Shown here piece by piece: positions 1-9,462 of a stretch of DNA of 64,000 nucleotides (the first letter of the stretch is position 1; each line of letters starts with the position of its first letter). The position numbers were made by a program, and so were the translations under genes. This stretch comes from Paenibacillus_F chitinolyticus_A. GTDB taxonomy: Bacteria; Bacillota; Bacilli; Paenibacillales; NBRC-103111. The DNA lies in assembly GCF_045038035.1 (NCBI RefSeq), contig NZ_CP173427.1, positions 2,108,001 to 2,172,000 on the forward strand, given 5' to 3'. The notes under the pieces were generated by a model, which saw only the letters and a list, made by a program, of their open reading frames with translations, did not search any database and had not been told where the DNA came from.

Positions 1-311
1 ATTATAAAGTGGCAGTTGTCAAAGTAGCCAATCCGGCTGGGTTGAATAAAGCTGGAGGTAATCTTTACGAATATACTCCTAATGCTGATGTGACTAACAC
101 AATAGATGTAAACTATCTTTCGAACGCATTGCCAGCTGATCCAACTACAGGCACAGGCTCTATCATCGCCGGACAGCTAGAAATGTCCAACGTGGATCTG
201 ACCGAGGAGTTTTCCGAAATGATCGTTTCCCAGCGTGGTTTCCAGGCGAACTCCCGGATTATTACCACGTCGGATGAAATTTTGCAAGAGATCGTTAACC
301 TGAAACGCTAA
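1..311 (+). CDS. flgE: Flagellar hook / distal-rod family protein, C-terminal part (FlgE, also annotated FlgG)
   Basis: The start lies left of the window; the reading frame is open from base 3 and the last 102 codons are visible. The C-terminus carries the classic FlgE/FlgG signature: GQLEMSNVDL, then a helix with SQRGFQANSRI and the ending EILQEIVNLKR. This is the coiled-coil D0 segment that packs in the core of the hook or rod after secretion by the flagellar export apparatus. Its place directly before swrD-fliL-fliM matches the Bacillus hook gene flgE; many Paenibacillus records call the same gene flgG. Family is certain, the E-versus-G label is not. Confidence 0.93.
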   Translation, partial: YKVAVVKVANPAGLNKAGGNLYEYTPNADVTNTIDVNYLSNALPADPTTGTGSIIAGQLEMSNVDLTEEFSEMIVSQRGFQANSRIITTSDEILQEIVNLKR

Positions 312-333
312 TAACAGGCAAAGGTAAAAGGTA

Positions 334-351
334 AGGGGGCCTGGTCCCCCT
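334..351 (+). other. Short hairpin between the hook gene and swrD
   Basis: AGGGGG (334-339) pairs with CCCCCT (346-351) around a 6-base loop. No T-run follows, so it is unlikely to be a Rho-independent terminator. It could be an mRNA stability or processing element that helps set the high hook-protein level relative to downstream genes; that role is inference. Confidence 0.45.
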
Positions 352-373
352 CCTGGAACCTATGGAGGGAACC

Positions 374-595
374 ATGGTACGTTTGACCCGAATGAACGGC
401 AAGCCGTTAGTGATCAACGCGCTTATGATTGAAATGATGGAAGAAACACCGGACACCGTGATTACATTGATTAATGGGAAAAAAATTATGGTCCTTGAAC
501 AAGAGGCAGTGGTCACAGAGTTGGTGGAACAATTTTTGAAACGGATCGGTGCGGTTCAAGCAACGATCAAGTCGGCGAATACGGAGGGCTTGTAG
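374..595 (+). CDS. swrD: SwrD/FlbD family flagellar protein
   Basis: A 73-residue protein beginning MVRLTRMNGKP, the hallmark of the FlbD/SwrD family (YlzI in B. subtilis). SwrD raises flagellar motor torque and supports swarming in B. subtilis. GGAGGG at 364-369 sits just before ATG 374; an in-frame ATG at 362 lies inside that ribosome site and is rejected as the start. The stop overlaps the first base of the fliL GTG (TAGTG), so translation is probably coupled. Confidence 0.9.
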   Translation: MVRLTRMNGKPLVINALMIEMMEETPDTVITLINGKKIMVLEQEAVVTELVEQFLKRIGAVQATIKSANTEGL

Positions 596-1041
596 TGCTT
601 AAAAATCGATTTTTTCTGATGCTGGTTTCTATTCTTGTCGCCATCACGTTAGTCTTGACGGCTGCATTCGTTTTATGGACGGTTATGGGCAATAAATCGG
701 GATCGGCCGCTGAGGAAAAGACGCAGACTTCGGCAGAGATCAAAGAAAACACCGTCATTATGAAAGATATTACGACAAACCTGGCCAGTCAGGGCAGCTT
801 CGTTAAAATCAGTCTGGCTTTTGAGCTGGAAAACAAAAAGGCAAAAACGGATTTCGAAAATCTGATTGATTCCCGCATCAAAGGAACAATCATCCGGACT
901 CTTTCTGACATGAATTCCGATCAGATTTCAGGCAGCAAAGGGCAGGATAACTTGACCAACACGCTGATCAGCAAGCTTAATCCGCTTCTTAATGAAGGAA
1001 AAATAAGGCGCATAAATATTACCGACATTGTACTTGAGTAG
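595..1041 (+). CDS. fliL: Flagellar basal body-associated protein FliL
   Basis: A 148-residue single-pass membrane protein with a hydrophobic segment at about residues 7-30, followed by an extracytoplasmic domain. The ending INITDIVLE resembles the FliL C-terminus. FliL surrounds stator units near the motor and affects torque and stator recruitment. Starts at GTG 595, preceded by GGAGGG (583-588). It lies between swrD and fliM as in Bacillus. Confidence 0.92.
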   Translation: MLKNRFFLMLVSILVAITLVLTAAFVLWTVMGNKSGSAAEEKTQTSAEIKENTVIMKDITTNLASQGSFVKISLAFELENKKAKTDFENLIDSRIKGTIIRTLSDMNSDQISGSKGQDNLTNTLISKLNPLLNEGKIRRINITDIVLE

Positions 1042-1082
1042 CCTTTTACATAGATCGGATACGCACAAAGGGGGTGACTCTT

Positions 1083-2081
1083 ATGGTTGATGTTATGTCA
1101 CAGAATGAAATCGACGCTCTTCTGGCAGCTCTCTCTTCCGGTGAAATGGACGCAGAGGAACTCAAGAAAGAAGATACGCAGCGAAAAGTTCGATTGTATG
1201 ATTTCAAACGGGCGGTACGCTTTTCCAAAGATCATATCCGGAGCTTAACTCGGATTCATGAGAACTTTGCCCGGTACTTGACGACTTATTTCTCGGCTCA
1301 GCTAAGAACGTTTGTCCAGATCAATGTCGTTCAGGTCGAACAACTTCCTTACGATGAGTTTATCCGCTCGATTCCCAAAATGACGATCTTGAACATTTTT
1401 GAAGCAGAGCCATTAGAGGGAAGAATGGTTTTGGAAGTCCATCCGAACGTGGCGTACGCGATGCTGGACAGGCTTCTGGGCGGTGTCGGCGTGTCTCCGC
1501 AGAAAATTGCGGCTTTGACCGAGATCGAGACGATCGTCATGGAGCGGATTTTCAGCCGGGCGTTTGAGAGCCTCCAGGAAGCATGGAAAACGATCATTGA
1601 TTTGTCTCCACGGCTCGAAGCCCTGGAAACGAATCCGCAATTTATGCAGATCGTTTCTCCCAATGAAACCATCGCCCTGATTTCGTTAAGCACCAAAATC
1701 GGCGACACGACCGGGATGATCAACCTTTGTATCCCGCATGTCGTTATCGAGCCGATTATGCCCCGTCTGTCGGTGCACCACTGGTTTGTATCCCAGAAGA
1801 AAAGCCGGGCTCCCGAGGAAGTCGAGATTTTGCAGGACAGGCTGACTCAGGCCAAGCTTCCCATTATCGCGGAACTGGGAGAATCGCAAATCACGATTCA
1901 CGAGTTTCTGAATCTGCAGCCCGGGGATGTCATTACACTCAACAAGCCGGTAAACGAGCCTCTGCACATCAAAGTCGGCGAGAAGCTTAAATTTACGGGC
2001 AGCGCAGGTACAACCAAGAGCAAAATGGCCGTTCAAATCGGCGAAATTGTAAACGAAGGAGCAGAAGAACATGACGAGTAA
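1083..2081 (+). CDS. fliM: Flagellar motor switch protein FliM
   Basis: 332 residues. The N-terminus has the CheY-P-binding peptide SQNEIDALL (residues 6-14). It is followed by the CheC-like middle domain, with LLGGVG near residue 135, and a C-terminal SpoA (FliN-like) domain. FliM forms the middle of the C-ring and reverses the motor when CheY-P binds. ATG 1083 is preferred over in-frame GTG 1074 because that GTG lies inside the ribosome site (AAGGGGGTGA, 1068-1077). Its end overlaps the start of fliY by 11 bases. Confidence 0.96.
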   Translation: MVDVMSQNEIDALLAALSSGEMDAEELKKEDTQRKVRLYDFKRAVRFSKDHIRSLTRIHENFARYLTTYFSAQLRTFVQINVVQVEQLPYDEFIRSIPKMTILNIFEAEPLEGRMVLEVHPNVAYAMLDRLLGGVGVSPQKIAALTEIETIVMERIFSRAFESLQEAWKTIIDLSPRLEALETNPQFMQIVSPNETIALISLSTKIGDTTGMINLCIPHVVIEPIMPRLSVHHWFVSQKKSRAPEEVEILQDRLTQAKLPIIAELGESQITIHEFLNLQPGDVITLNKPVNEPLHIKVGEKLKFTGSAGTTKSKMAVQIGEIVNEGAEEHDE

Positions 2082-3357
2082 AGATTATTTGTCGCAGGAG
2101 GAAATAGACGCGCTGTTGAAGCAGGCGGTAGATGAGCGTTCCGACGATAATCCATCTTCTTCTCATTCTTCGAATATCGATGACTACTTATCCTCGCTGG
2201 AGCAGGATGCTCTGGGAGAGATCGGCAACATCACGTTCGGAAGCGCAGCAACCGCATTATCCACCCTGCTCGGCAAAAAGGTCGACATTACGACGCCTAA
2301 AGTATCGTGCATTCCGCGCGTAGAGTTGGTTAACGAATTTCCCAAACCGCACGTCGCCGTTCACGTCAACTATGTAGACGGCTTTGACGGCATCAATCTG
2401 CTTGTGATCAAGACTCGCGACGCTCAAGTCATTGCCGATCTGATGATGGGTGGAGACGGCCACGTGGAAGGCGACGAGCTGTCCGAAATTCACGTCAGCG
2501 CCGTCCAGGAAGCCATGAATCAGATGATGGGTTCGTCCGCGACATCGATGTCCACGATATTCAACCGGTTCGTGAATATCTCCCCTCCGGGAATAGATAT
2601 TTTGAATCTGTCGAATGGAGAAGGAAAACTGCCGAACGAAGACGTATTTATAAAGATATCCTTTAGACTGACAATCGGGGACCTTATCGATTCGACCATC
2701 ATGCAGCTTCTTCCCGTCGATTTTTCCAAAGAAATGGTAAATATCCTGATGGGCGGGGGTTCTGAAGAGGTTCACGAAGAAACAGCGGCTGCAGTCAGCG
2801 AAGAAGTACCGCCGCCAGCTGTCACCAGTCAGGCGCAAGCGGATACGAACGCTCAAGCTTATCAGCAGCCGGTTCCGGAACCGCCTTATACAAACCCGGC
2901 AGAAGCGCCGTACACGAATCCTTCGATGGGGGGCAACCCGATGCCGATGAATCAACCGCCTGTACAACAGTCATATGCACAGCAGCCGATGAATCACGCA
3001 CCACAGGGAGGAAACTACGGAGGAATGAACAGGAATGTTAACGTACAGCCGGTCCAGTTCTCCAATCTTCAGCAGGGAGGATACAACCAGACAGACGACA
3101 CGAACCTGAATCTGCTGCTTGATATCCCTTTGAAAGTAACGGTCGAGCTGGGAAGAACGCAGAAAGTGATCAAGGATATCTTGGAGCTTTCGCAAGGTTC
3201 GATCATCGAGCTGGATAAATTGGCCGGTGAACCGGTAGATATTCTGGTTAACAACAAACTGATCGCCAAGGGAGAAGTTGTCGTTATTGATGAGAACTTC
3301 GGCGTTCGCGTCACCGATATCGTCAGTCAGTGGGATCGCATTCAAAAAATACAATAA
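2071..3357 (+). CDS. fliY: Flagellar motor switch phosphatase FliY
   Basis: 428 residues, longer than the roughly 380 typical of Bacillus. Order: CheY-binding LSQEEIDALL (residues 7-16); a CheC-type phosphatase domain with both E-x-x-N helices (EIGN near 50-53 and EAMN near 148); a Pro/Gln/Asn/Tyr-rich linker (about 245-345) containing two PYTNP units; and a C-terminal FliN/SpoA domain (about 348-428). FliY replaces FliN in the Bacillus C-ring and dephosphorylates CheY-P. The long linker is the odd part. Confidence 0.95.
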   Translation: MTSKDYLSQEEIDALLKQAVDERSDDNPSSSHSSNIDDYLSSLEQDALGEIGNITFGSAATALSTLLGKKVDITTPKVSCIPRVELVNEFPKPHVAVHVNYVDGFDGINLLVIKTRDAQVIADLMMGGDGHVEGDELSEIHVSAVQEAMNQMMGSSATSMSTIFNRFVNISPPGIDILNLSNGEGKLPNEDVFIKISFRLTIGDLIDSTIMQLLPVDFSKEMVNILMGGGSEEVHEETAAAVSEEVPPPAVTSQAQADTNAQAYQQPVPEPPYTNPAEAPYTNPSMGGNPMPMNQPPVQQSYAQQPMNHAPQGGNYGGMNRNVNVQPVQFSNLQQGGYNQTDDTNLNLLLDIPLKVTVELGRTQKVIKDILELSQGSIIELDKLAGEPVDILVNNKLIAKGEVVVIDENFGVRVTDIVSQWDRIQKIQ

Positions 3358-3383
3358 CTATCTTTTGGGAGGATTATTTTATC

Positions 3384-3746
3384 ATGGGGAACAGAATTTT
3401 GATCGTAGACGATGCAGCATTTATGAGAATGATGATTCGCGATATTTTGACGAAGAACGGGTATGAGGTTGTCGGCGAAGGCAACGACGGCGTACAAGCC
3501 GTAGAGAAATTCAAAGAACTGCGTCCCGACCTCGTAACGATGGATATCACCATGCCGGAGATGGATGGAATCAATGCGCTGAAAGAGATCAAAAAGATTG
3601 ATCCTAATGCCAAGGTTATCATGTGCTCGGCGATGGGACAGCAGGCGATGGTCATCGATGCGATCCAAGCCGGCGCAAAAGACTTTATCGTGAAACCTTT
3701 CCAAGCGGACCGTGTTATCGAAGCCATTAAGAAAACAATGGGCTAA
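3384..3746 (+). CDS. cheY: Chemotaxis response regulator CheY
   Basis: A 120-residue stand-alone receiver domain. The acidic pair D9/D10, phosphoacceptor D54 (in TMDITMPEMDG), switch residue S82 and conserved K104 (VKPF) are all present. CheA phosphorylates it; it then binds FliM/FliY at the switch. ATG 3384 follows GGGAGGA (3367-3373); an upstream in-frame start at 3330 lies inside fliY and would add a non-homologous tail, so it is rejected. Confidence 0.97.
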   Translation: MGNRILIVDDAAFMRMMIRDILTKNGYEVVGEGNDGVQAVEKFKELRPDLVTMDITMPEMDGINALKEIKKIDPNAKVIMCSAMGQQAMVIDAIQAGAKDFIVKPFQADRVIEAIKKTMG

Positions 3747-3780
3747 GCGTAAGCTTTTAATAAGGAAAGGAATGTGAAGC

Positions 3781-4425
3781 TTGAGAAAACAGGCAGGAAA
3801 GCTGCTTCTGGCAACGGCAGGACTGATCGTTCAGCTGCCGTTCTGGACTTCCGTTTGTTTTGGAGCACCTGAGCTGGGCGACAACACTGGGCCCGGTTCG
3901 GTAACGGGAGAGACGGGGAGTTTCGATTCGATCGTGATGATCGGAAAGGTGATTTTCTTTCTCCTTCTTATCATCGGTCTTTTTTACGGCATTATGAAGA
4001 TGTTGTCGAAAAAAAGCGGATTTCGCTTCGGACGTGCCATGCAGTCGCTGGGCGGGGTGCCGCTCGGCCAAAACAAGTCGATCCAAGTCGTCGAAATCGG
4101 TGATTCGCTTTACATCGTCGGAGTTGGAGATAACATCCAGCTTCTCGAGAAAATAGCCGATGCGGGCGAGGCGGCCAGGCTCAAAGAGCAGATCACGGCA
4201 CAAACCCGGGCGGCAACGGAATTTATTACAGTCGGCAAATGGCTCGAAAAAATACGCAAGAAGCCGGGTGAAAACAATGCGGTGGAAGAAGAAGAGCTTT
4301 CACCGAATTTTCACCAGGTCTTTCAGGACAAACTGCAGAATGTCGCCCAGCGCAACAAAAGCGTAGAAGAATGGCTGCAGGAAGAAAACGAACAAGATCG
4401 GTTGAAGTCAAATGAGCAAAAATAA
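3781..4425 (+). CDS. fliO: Flagellar export gate assembly protein FliO
   Basis: 214 residues with a probable signal segment (about 5-28), a second membrane helix (about 52-73) and a cytoplasmic FliO domain (FRFGRAMQSLGG...LGQNKSIQVVEIGDSLYIVGVG). FliO is the scaffold for assembly of FliP in the type III export gate. The start is TTG 3781 with AAGGAAAGG ten bases upstream; the nearby ATG at 3772 is followed at once by a stop. Its 3' end overlaps fliP by 14 bases. This is the gene once called fliZ in B. subtilis. Confidence 0.92.
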   Translation: MRKQAGKLLLATAGLIVQLPFWTSVCFGAPELGDNTGPGSVTGETGSFDSIVMIGKVIFFLLLIIGLFYGIMKMLSKKSGFRFGRAMQSLGGVPLGQNKSIQVVEIGDSLYIVGVGDNIQLLEKIADAGEAARLKEQITAQTRAATEFITVGKWLEKIRKKPGENNAVEEEELSPNFHQVFQDKLQNVAQRNKSVEEWLQEENEQDRLKSNEQK

Positions 4426-5188
4426 AGGAACTCTTATTATTCTGCTTGCTTTACTTGTGTTCATGGGATGGGCAGGGAATACGGCTTATGCCGCCCCGGA
4501 CCCGCAAAATCCGATTCCCGGCATTAGCTTCAACGTGGATTCGGGAAGCGGAGCTTCCGGAGCCTCAAGCACGATCAGCGTCATTTTGCTGTTAACGGTT
4601 CTGAGTCTGGCGCCTTCGTTTCTGATTCTGATGACCAGCTTTACGAGAATCGTCATTGTGCTGGGGTTCGTGCGCACGTCTCTAGGCACGCAGCAGATGC
4701 CGCCCAACCAGGTATTGATCGGACTGGCGCTGTTTCTCACCCTGTTTATCATGGCCCCGACCCTTGGGCAGATCAACGATACGGCCGTTCAGCCCTACAT
4801 GAAAGGGGAATTGAATCAGACGCAGGCTCTTCAAAAAGCGTCCGTTCCCATCAAGCAGTTCATGTGGAATCATACCCGGCCTAAAGATTTGAAGCTTTTC
4901 CTGGATTACACGAAAGCGGAGGCTCCCAAAGGAGTCGAAGATACACCGCTGACAGCCCTCGTTCCGGCTTATGCCATCAGCGAGCTGAAAACGGCGTTTC
5001 AAATGGGTTTCATGATTTTTATCCCTTTCCTGGTTATCGATATGGTTATCGCCAGTACGCTGATGGCTATGGGGATGATGATGCTGCCGCCCGTTATGAT
5101 ATCGCTGCCGTTCAAAATCCTGCTGTTTATTCTGGTGGACGGTTGGTATCTGGTCGTTAAATCGCTGCTCCTCAGTTACAGTACATGA
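4412..5188 (+). CDS. fliP: Flagellar type III export gate protein FliP
   Basis: 258 residues with a cleavable signal peptide (about 8-27, ending AYA/A) and four membrane helices. The family signatures LILMTSFTRIVIVLGFVR and MGFMIFIPFLVIDMV are both present. FliP forms the FliP5Q4R1 export gate in the centre of the basal body. It overlaps fliO at its start and is followed by fliQ after 25 bases. Confidence 0.97.
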   Translation: MSKNKGTLIILLALLVFMGWAGNTAYAAPDPQNPIPGISFNVDSGSGASGASSTISVILLLTVLSLAPSFLILMTSFTRIVIVLGFVRTSLGTQQMPPNQVLIGLALFLTLFIMAPTLGQINDTAVQPYMKGELNQTQALQKASVPIKQFMWNHTRPKDLKLFLDYTKAEAPKGVEDTPLTALVPAYAISELKTAFQMGFMIFIPFLVIDMVIASTLMAMGMMMLPPVMISLPFKILLFILVDGWYLVVKSLLLSYST

Positions 5189-5213
5189 ACGCGGAAGCTG
5201 GAGGTCGCCTAAC

Positions 5214-5483
5214 ATGAGTTCGCAATTTATCATTAAGCTGGCCGGCGAAGCGGTCTATACGGTGCTGAAAGCCAGCGCTCCGATGCTGGTGATCGCCCTG
5301 GCGGTCGGTCTTATCATCAGTATCTTTCAGGCTACGACTCAAATTCAGGAGCAGACGCTTGCATTCGTGCCGAAAATCGTGGCGGTTCTGCTGTCGGTCT
5401 TAATTTTCGGGCCCTGGATTTTGAACACGCTGGTCGACTTTACATTTAATCTATTCAACAATCTTCATCAATATATCGGGTAG
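5214..5483 (+). CDS. fliQ: Flagellar export gate protein FliQ
   Basis: 89 residues with two hydrophobic hairpins. The ATTQIQEQTLAFVPKI motif between the helices identifies FliQ. Part of the FliPQR export gate. ATG 5214 is preceded by GGAGGTCG. Length equals the family norm. Confidence 0.96.
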   Translation: MSSQFIIKLAGEAVYTVLKASAPMLVIALAVGLIISIFQATTQIQEQTLAFVPKIVAVLLSVLIFGPWILNTLVDFTFNLFNNLHQYIG

Positions 5484-5489
5484 GCGGCC

Positions 5490-6287
5490 ATGGAGCTTTT
5501 GGTTCAACTTTTACCCAACGCTATGCTTATTTTTTGTCGAATGACCTCGTTCCTTGTCGTCGTACCGCTGTTTTCGTCCCGAAATGTGCCCAGTATGTTC
5601 AAAATCGGACTCGCTTTAGTTCTGACTCTGATCGTGACGGCGGCTCAAGGGACGTCTCAGCTGGTTCCGATGGACGCGCAGTATGTACTGCTGATCATCC
5701 GGGAAATAATCGTCGGCCTGCTGCTCGGTTTTATTGCCTATTTATTTTTTACGGCCGTACAAGTCGCGGGTTCCTTTATCGATATGCAGATCGGACTCGG
5801 GATGGCCAATGTGATCGATCCGATGTCGGGAACTACCGTACCCTTGATGGGCAATTTGAAGTACATGCTTGCCATGCTGCTGATGCTGAGCTTCAACGGT
5901 CACCATTTTATGCTGCAGGGTATTATGAACAGCTATGAATGGATCCCGCTGTCCAACAATTTGTTTGCCCAGCTCTACGGGGGACAGATTACCGAATTTC
6001 TGGTGAAAACCTTCTCGAGTGTTTTCTCACTGTCGATGCAGCTGGCGGCTCCCGTAGTCGCAGCGATGTTTTTGACGGACCTCGGTTTGGGTTTGCTGAC
6101 GCGCGTCGCTCCCCAATTTAACATTTTCGTAGTCGGGGTGCCGCTGAAGATCATCATCGGGTTTTTCCTGATCGCCCTGTTAATGCCCGAGTTGATCGGT
6201 TTGTTTCACCACTTGTTCGACCGGATGTTCGAAGCGATGCAAAAGCTGCTTAACATAGTGGCCGGCAAAGCGCTTGAAACACCGTAG
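5490..6287 (+). CDS. fliR: Flagellar export gate protein FliR
   Basis: 265 residues, mostly membrane, with an FliR pattern of six hydrophobic stretches and conserved GSFIDMQIGLGMANVIDP and DLGLGLLTRVAPQFN segments. FliR caps the FliPQR gate and contacts FlhB. It starts six bases after the fliQ stop and belongs to the same operon. Confidence 0.96.
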   Translation: MELLVQLLPNAMLIFCRMTSFLVVVPLFSSRNVPSMFKIGLALVLTLIVTAAQGTSQLVPMDAQYVLLIIREIIVGLLLGFIAYLFFTAVQVAGSFIDMQIGLGMANVIDPMSGTTVPLMGNLKYMLAMLLMLSFNGHHFMLQGIMNSYEWIPLSNNLFAQLYGGQITEFLVKTFSSVFSLSMQLAAPVVAAMFLTDLGLGLLTRVAPQFNIFVVGVPLKIIIGFFLIALLMPELIGLFHHLFDRMFEAMQKLLNIVAGKALETP

Positions 6288-6315
6288 CACCTGTACGGGA
6301 AAGGAAAGGATACGT

Positions 6316-7413
6316 ATGGAACCGCTCCGTTTGAAGCTGGACCTGCAGTTGTTCTCGCAAGAGAAGACGGAACCGGCGACACCGAAAAAGAGGCAGGACG
6401 CCCGTAAAAAAGGCCAAGTGGCGAAAAGTATGGAGCTGCCTGCTGCTTTTATCCTGTTTTTTTCATTTTTATCGTTTTACATGATCGGCGGATTTATGAA
6501 GGAACGGCTGATGGATCTGTTCTCGGGTACGCTGAGGCACGATTTGCTGATGGATGTGACCATGGCGAATGTGCGGATGTTATTTTACCGGCTGTTAATT
6601 CATTTTCTGGTTATGCTGGCTCCCATCATGATCTTGACGATGGTCATTGCTCTGGCGGGAAACTACCTTCAGATCGGAATTCTTTTTACGGGCGATCCGC
6701 TCAAAATCAAGTTAAGCAAACTGAATCCCATTGAAGGGTTCAAAAAAATATTCTCGATGCGTTCGGCCGTTGACTTTCTGAAGTCCATGCTGAAAATGAG
6801 CGTGATCGGAATCGTTGTTTATATGACGCTGTGGGACGAGAAAACGCAGCTTCTCAGCCTTAGTCATGTACCGCTGGAAAAATCGCTTCATTATATATGG
6901 TCACTGACGCTGACGTTGGGCATGAAAATCGCTATAATTCTGGTCGTGCTTGCCTTGTTCGATTACCTGTACCAGAAGTACGAATTCGAGAAAAGCATAC
7001 GGATGTCCAAGCAGGACATCAAAGACGAATATAAGAAAATGGAAGGCGATCCCCTTATTAAAGGGAAGATTCGCGAAAAACAACGCCGGATGGCCATGCA
7101 GAGGATGATGCAGGAAATTCCAACGGCGGATGTCATTATTACAAACCCTACGCATTTCGCGGTGGCCATCCGGTATGATTCGGCCAATATGCAGGCTCCT
7201 AAGGTGGTTGCGAAAGGGACGGATCACGTGGCTTTGAAAATACGTGAAATTGCGAAGGAACACGGCATTATGATTATGGAAAACAAGCCGCTTGCACGGG
7301 CGCTCTATGCTCAGGTCGATCTGGAAGAGTCGATTCCGGGCGATCTGTTCCAGGCTGTGGCCGAAGTGCTGGCTTATGTATACAAAATTAAGGGCAAAGT
7401 GAAGAACGCGTAG
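6316..7413 (+). CDS. flhB: Flagellar export switch protein FlhB
   Basis: 365 residues. An N-terminal basic stretch containing EKTEPATPKKRQDARKKGQ is followed by four membrane helices and a cytoplasmic domain with the autocleavage motif NPTH (ITNPTHFAVAIRY). Cleavage between N and P switches export from hook to filament substrates. ATG 6316 follows GGAAAGGA (6303-6310); a longer in-frame version from 6274 would overlap fliR and add a non-conserved tail. Confidence 0.96.
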   Translation: MEPLRLKLDLQLFSQEKTEPATPKKRQDARKKGQVAKSMELPAAFILFFSFLSFYMIGGFMKERLMDLFSGTLRHDLLMDVTMANVRMLFYRLLIHFLVMLAPIMILTMVIALAGNYLQIGILFTGDPLKIKLSKLNPIEGFKKIFSMRSAVDFLKSMLKMSVIGIVVYMTLWDEKTQLLSLSHVPLEKSLHYIWSLTLTLGMKIAIILVVLALFDYLYQKYEFEKSIRMSKQDIKDEYKKMEGDPLIKGKIREKQRRMAMQRMMQEIPTADVIITNPTHFAVAIRYDSANMQAPKVVAKGTDHVALKIREIAKEHGIMIMENKPLARALYAQVDLEESIPGDLFQAVAEVLAYVYKIKGKVKNA

Positions 7414-7428
7414 AAAGGGGGGCCGTGC

Positions 7429-9462
7429 ATGAAACCAAAAGATTTAGTTGTACTGATCGGGGTAATCGGGATTATTTTGATGATGGTGGTGCCGATTCCA
7501 ACCGCCCTCCTCGATTTTTTGCTCATTATAAACATTACGATCTCGCTGATGATTATTCTGGTCGGGATGAACACGCAGGAAGCTCTGCAGTTTTCCATTT
7601 TCCCGGCCCTGCTGCTTGTGACGACCTTGTTCCGCTTGGCACTTAACGTTTCGACGGCTAGAAATATTCTGGCTCATGCCGAAGCGGGAGCTGTGGTCGA
7701 GACGTTCGGTAACTTCGTGGCGGCGGGTAATATCGTAGTCGGATTTATCGTGTTTCTTATTCTGGTTATCGTGCAGTTTATCGTGATCACGAAAGGTTCG
7801 GAGCGCGTAGCCGAAGTAGCGGCTCGCTTTACCCTGGATGCGATGCCCGGCAAGCAGATGAGTATCGACGCCGATTTGAACGCCGGCATGATCAACGAGC
7901 AGCAGGCGCGCGAGCGCCGCAGAAAAGTGGAGCGCGAAGCCGACTTCTACGGAGCCATGGACGGAGCGAGTAAATTCGTCAAAGGAGACGCGATTGCCGG
8001 CATTATCATCCTGCTGATCAACTTGATCGGCGGATTGATCATCGGGATTTCGATGAAAGGCATGTCGTTCGGAGAAGCCGGACATACGTATTCGATTCTT
8101 ACCATCGGTGACGGACTGGTCAGTCAGATCCCGGCGCTGCTCATTTCAACCGCTTCCGGCATTATCGTTACGCGTGCCTCTTCGGAAGGAACGTTCAGCA
8201 ACGATATCGTCGGTCAGTTGACTGCCTATCCGAAGCTGCTGTATATCGTGGCGGGTACGATTGCCTTTCTGGGAATTTTCACGCCGATCCACTGGTATAC
8301 GACCATTCCTATTGCGGTTCTACTCGTTTTCGCGGCACGGAAGATGCAGCAGAACTTGAACCGGAAACAGGTTGAGGAAGAACAGATGGTGGAAGAACAG
8401 CAGATTGAAGAAGTACGGAGTCCGGAAAGCGTGATCAGCCTGCTGCAGGTGGATCCGATCGAATTCGAATTCGGTTACGGGCTCATTCCGCTGGCCGATG
8501 CCCAGCAGGGCGGAGATTTGCTCGACCGGATTATTCTGATCCGCAGACAATGTGCGCTGGAACTCGGTATCGTGGTGCCGGTAATCCGGATCCGCGATAA
8601 TATTCAGCTTCGGCCTAACGAGTATATCATCAAAATTAAAGGCAATACGGTTGCGGGCGGCGAATTGCTGCTTAACCACTACTTGGCCATGAGCCCGGGA
8701 TTCGAAGACGAATCCGTCACGGGAATCGAGACGACCGAACCTGCGTTCGGACTGCCGGCCCTGTGGATCGATGAGATGACCAAAGAGCGGGCGGAATTGT
8801 CCGGATACACCGTGGTGGATCCGCCTTCCGTAGTCGCTACGCATCTCACGGAAATCATCAAGAAGCACGCCCACGAGCTTCTGGGACGCCAAGAAACCAA
8901 GACGCTTATCGACAACGTCAGAGAAGCGTACCCGGCTCTCGTGGACGATTTGATTCCAAATGTCCTGTCCATCGGCGACGTGCAGAAAGTGCTTGTGAAA
9001 CTGCTCCGGGAAAAAATTTCCGTACGCGATCTGGTCACCATTCTGGAAACGCTGGCGGATTACGGACCTTACTCCAAAGATCCGGACATTTTGACGGAGT
9101 ATGTGCGGCAGTCTCTTTCGAGGCAGATCACGCTGCAGTACTCGTCTCCGCAGGATTCGCTCCGTGTCATTACCGTAGGACCGGGGCTGGAGAAAAAAAT
9201 TGCGGATTCCGTTCAGCAGACGGATCAGGGATCTTATCTGGCTATCGACCCGTCTTCCTCGCAGGTCATTTATCACAAGCTGGGTGAACAGGTGAGTAAA
9301 ATGGTCCAGTCCGGCCACCAGCCGGTTATCCTGGCTTCACCGACGATCCGTATGTATTTGCGTCAGCTTTTGGAGCGTACCATGCAGGACATTCCGGTTT
9401 TGTCTTACAGCGAGCTTGAACCGAGTGTAGAAATTCAAAGCATGGGAGTTGTCAACTTGTGA
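7429..9462 (+). CDS. flhA: Flagellar export protein FlhA
   Basis: 677 residues: an N-terminal membrane half with about eight helices and the conserved FHIPEP-family loop (KGDAIAGIII, GDGLVSQIPALLISTASGIIVTR), then a charged linker and a large cytoplasmic domain that docks chaperone-substrate complexes. FlhA forms the nonameric ring of the export apparatus. Its TGA overlaps the GTG start of flhF by three bases (GTGA). Confidence 0.97.
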   Translation: MKPKDLVVLIGVIGIILMMVVPIPTALLDFLLIINITISLMIILVGMNTQEALQFSIFPALLLVTTLFRLALNVSTARNILAHAEAGAVVETFGNFVAAGNIVVGFIVFLILVIVQFIVITKGSERVAEVAARFTLDAMPGKQMSIDADLNAGMINEQQARERRRKVEREADFYGAMDGASKFVKGDAIAGIIILLINLIGGLIIGISMKGMSFGEAGHTYSILTIGDGLVSQIPALLISTASGIIVTRASSEGTFSNDIVGQLTAYPKLLYIVAGTIAFLGIFTPIHWYTTIPIAVLLVFAARKMQQNLNRKQVEEEQMVEEQQIEEVRSPESVISLLQVDPIEFEFGYGLIPLADAQQGGDLLDRIILIRRQCALELGIVVPVIRIRDNIQLRPNEYIIKIKGNTVAGGELLLNHYLAMSPGFEDESVTGIETTEPAFGLPALWIDEMTKERAELSGYTVVDPPSVVATHLTEIIKKHAHELLGRQETKTLIDNVREAYPALVDDLIPNVLSIGDVQKVLVKLLREKISVRDLVTILETLADYGPYSKDPDILTEYVRQSLSRQITLQYSSPQDSLRVITVGPGLEKKIADSVQQTDQGSYLAIDPSSSQVIYHKLGEQVSKMVQSGHQPVILASPTIRMYLRQLLERTMQDIPVLSYSELEPSVEIQSMGVVNL

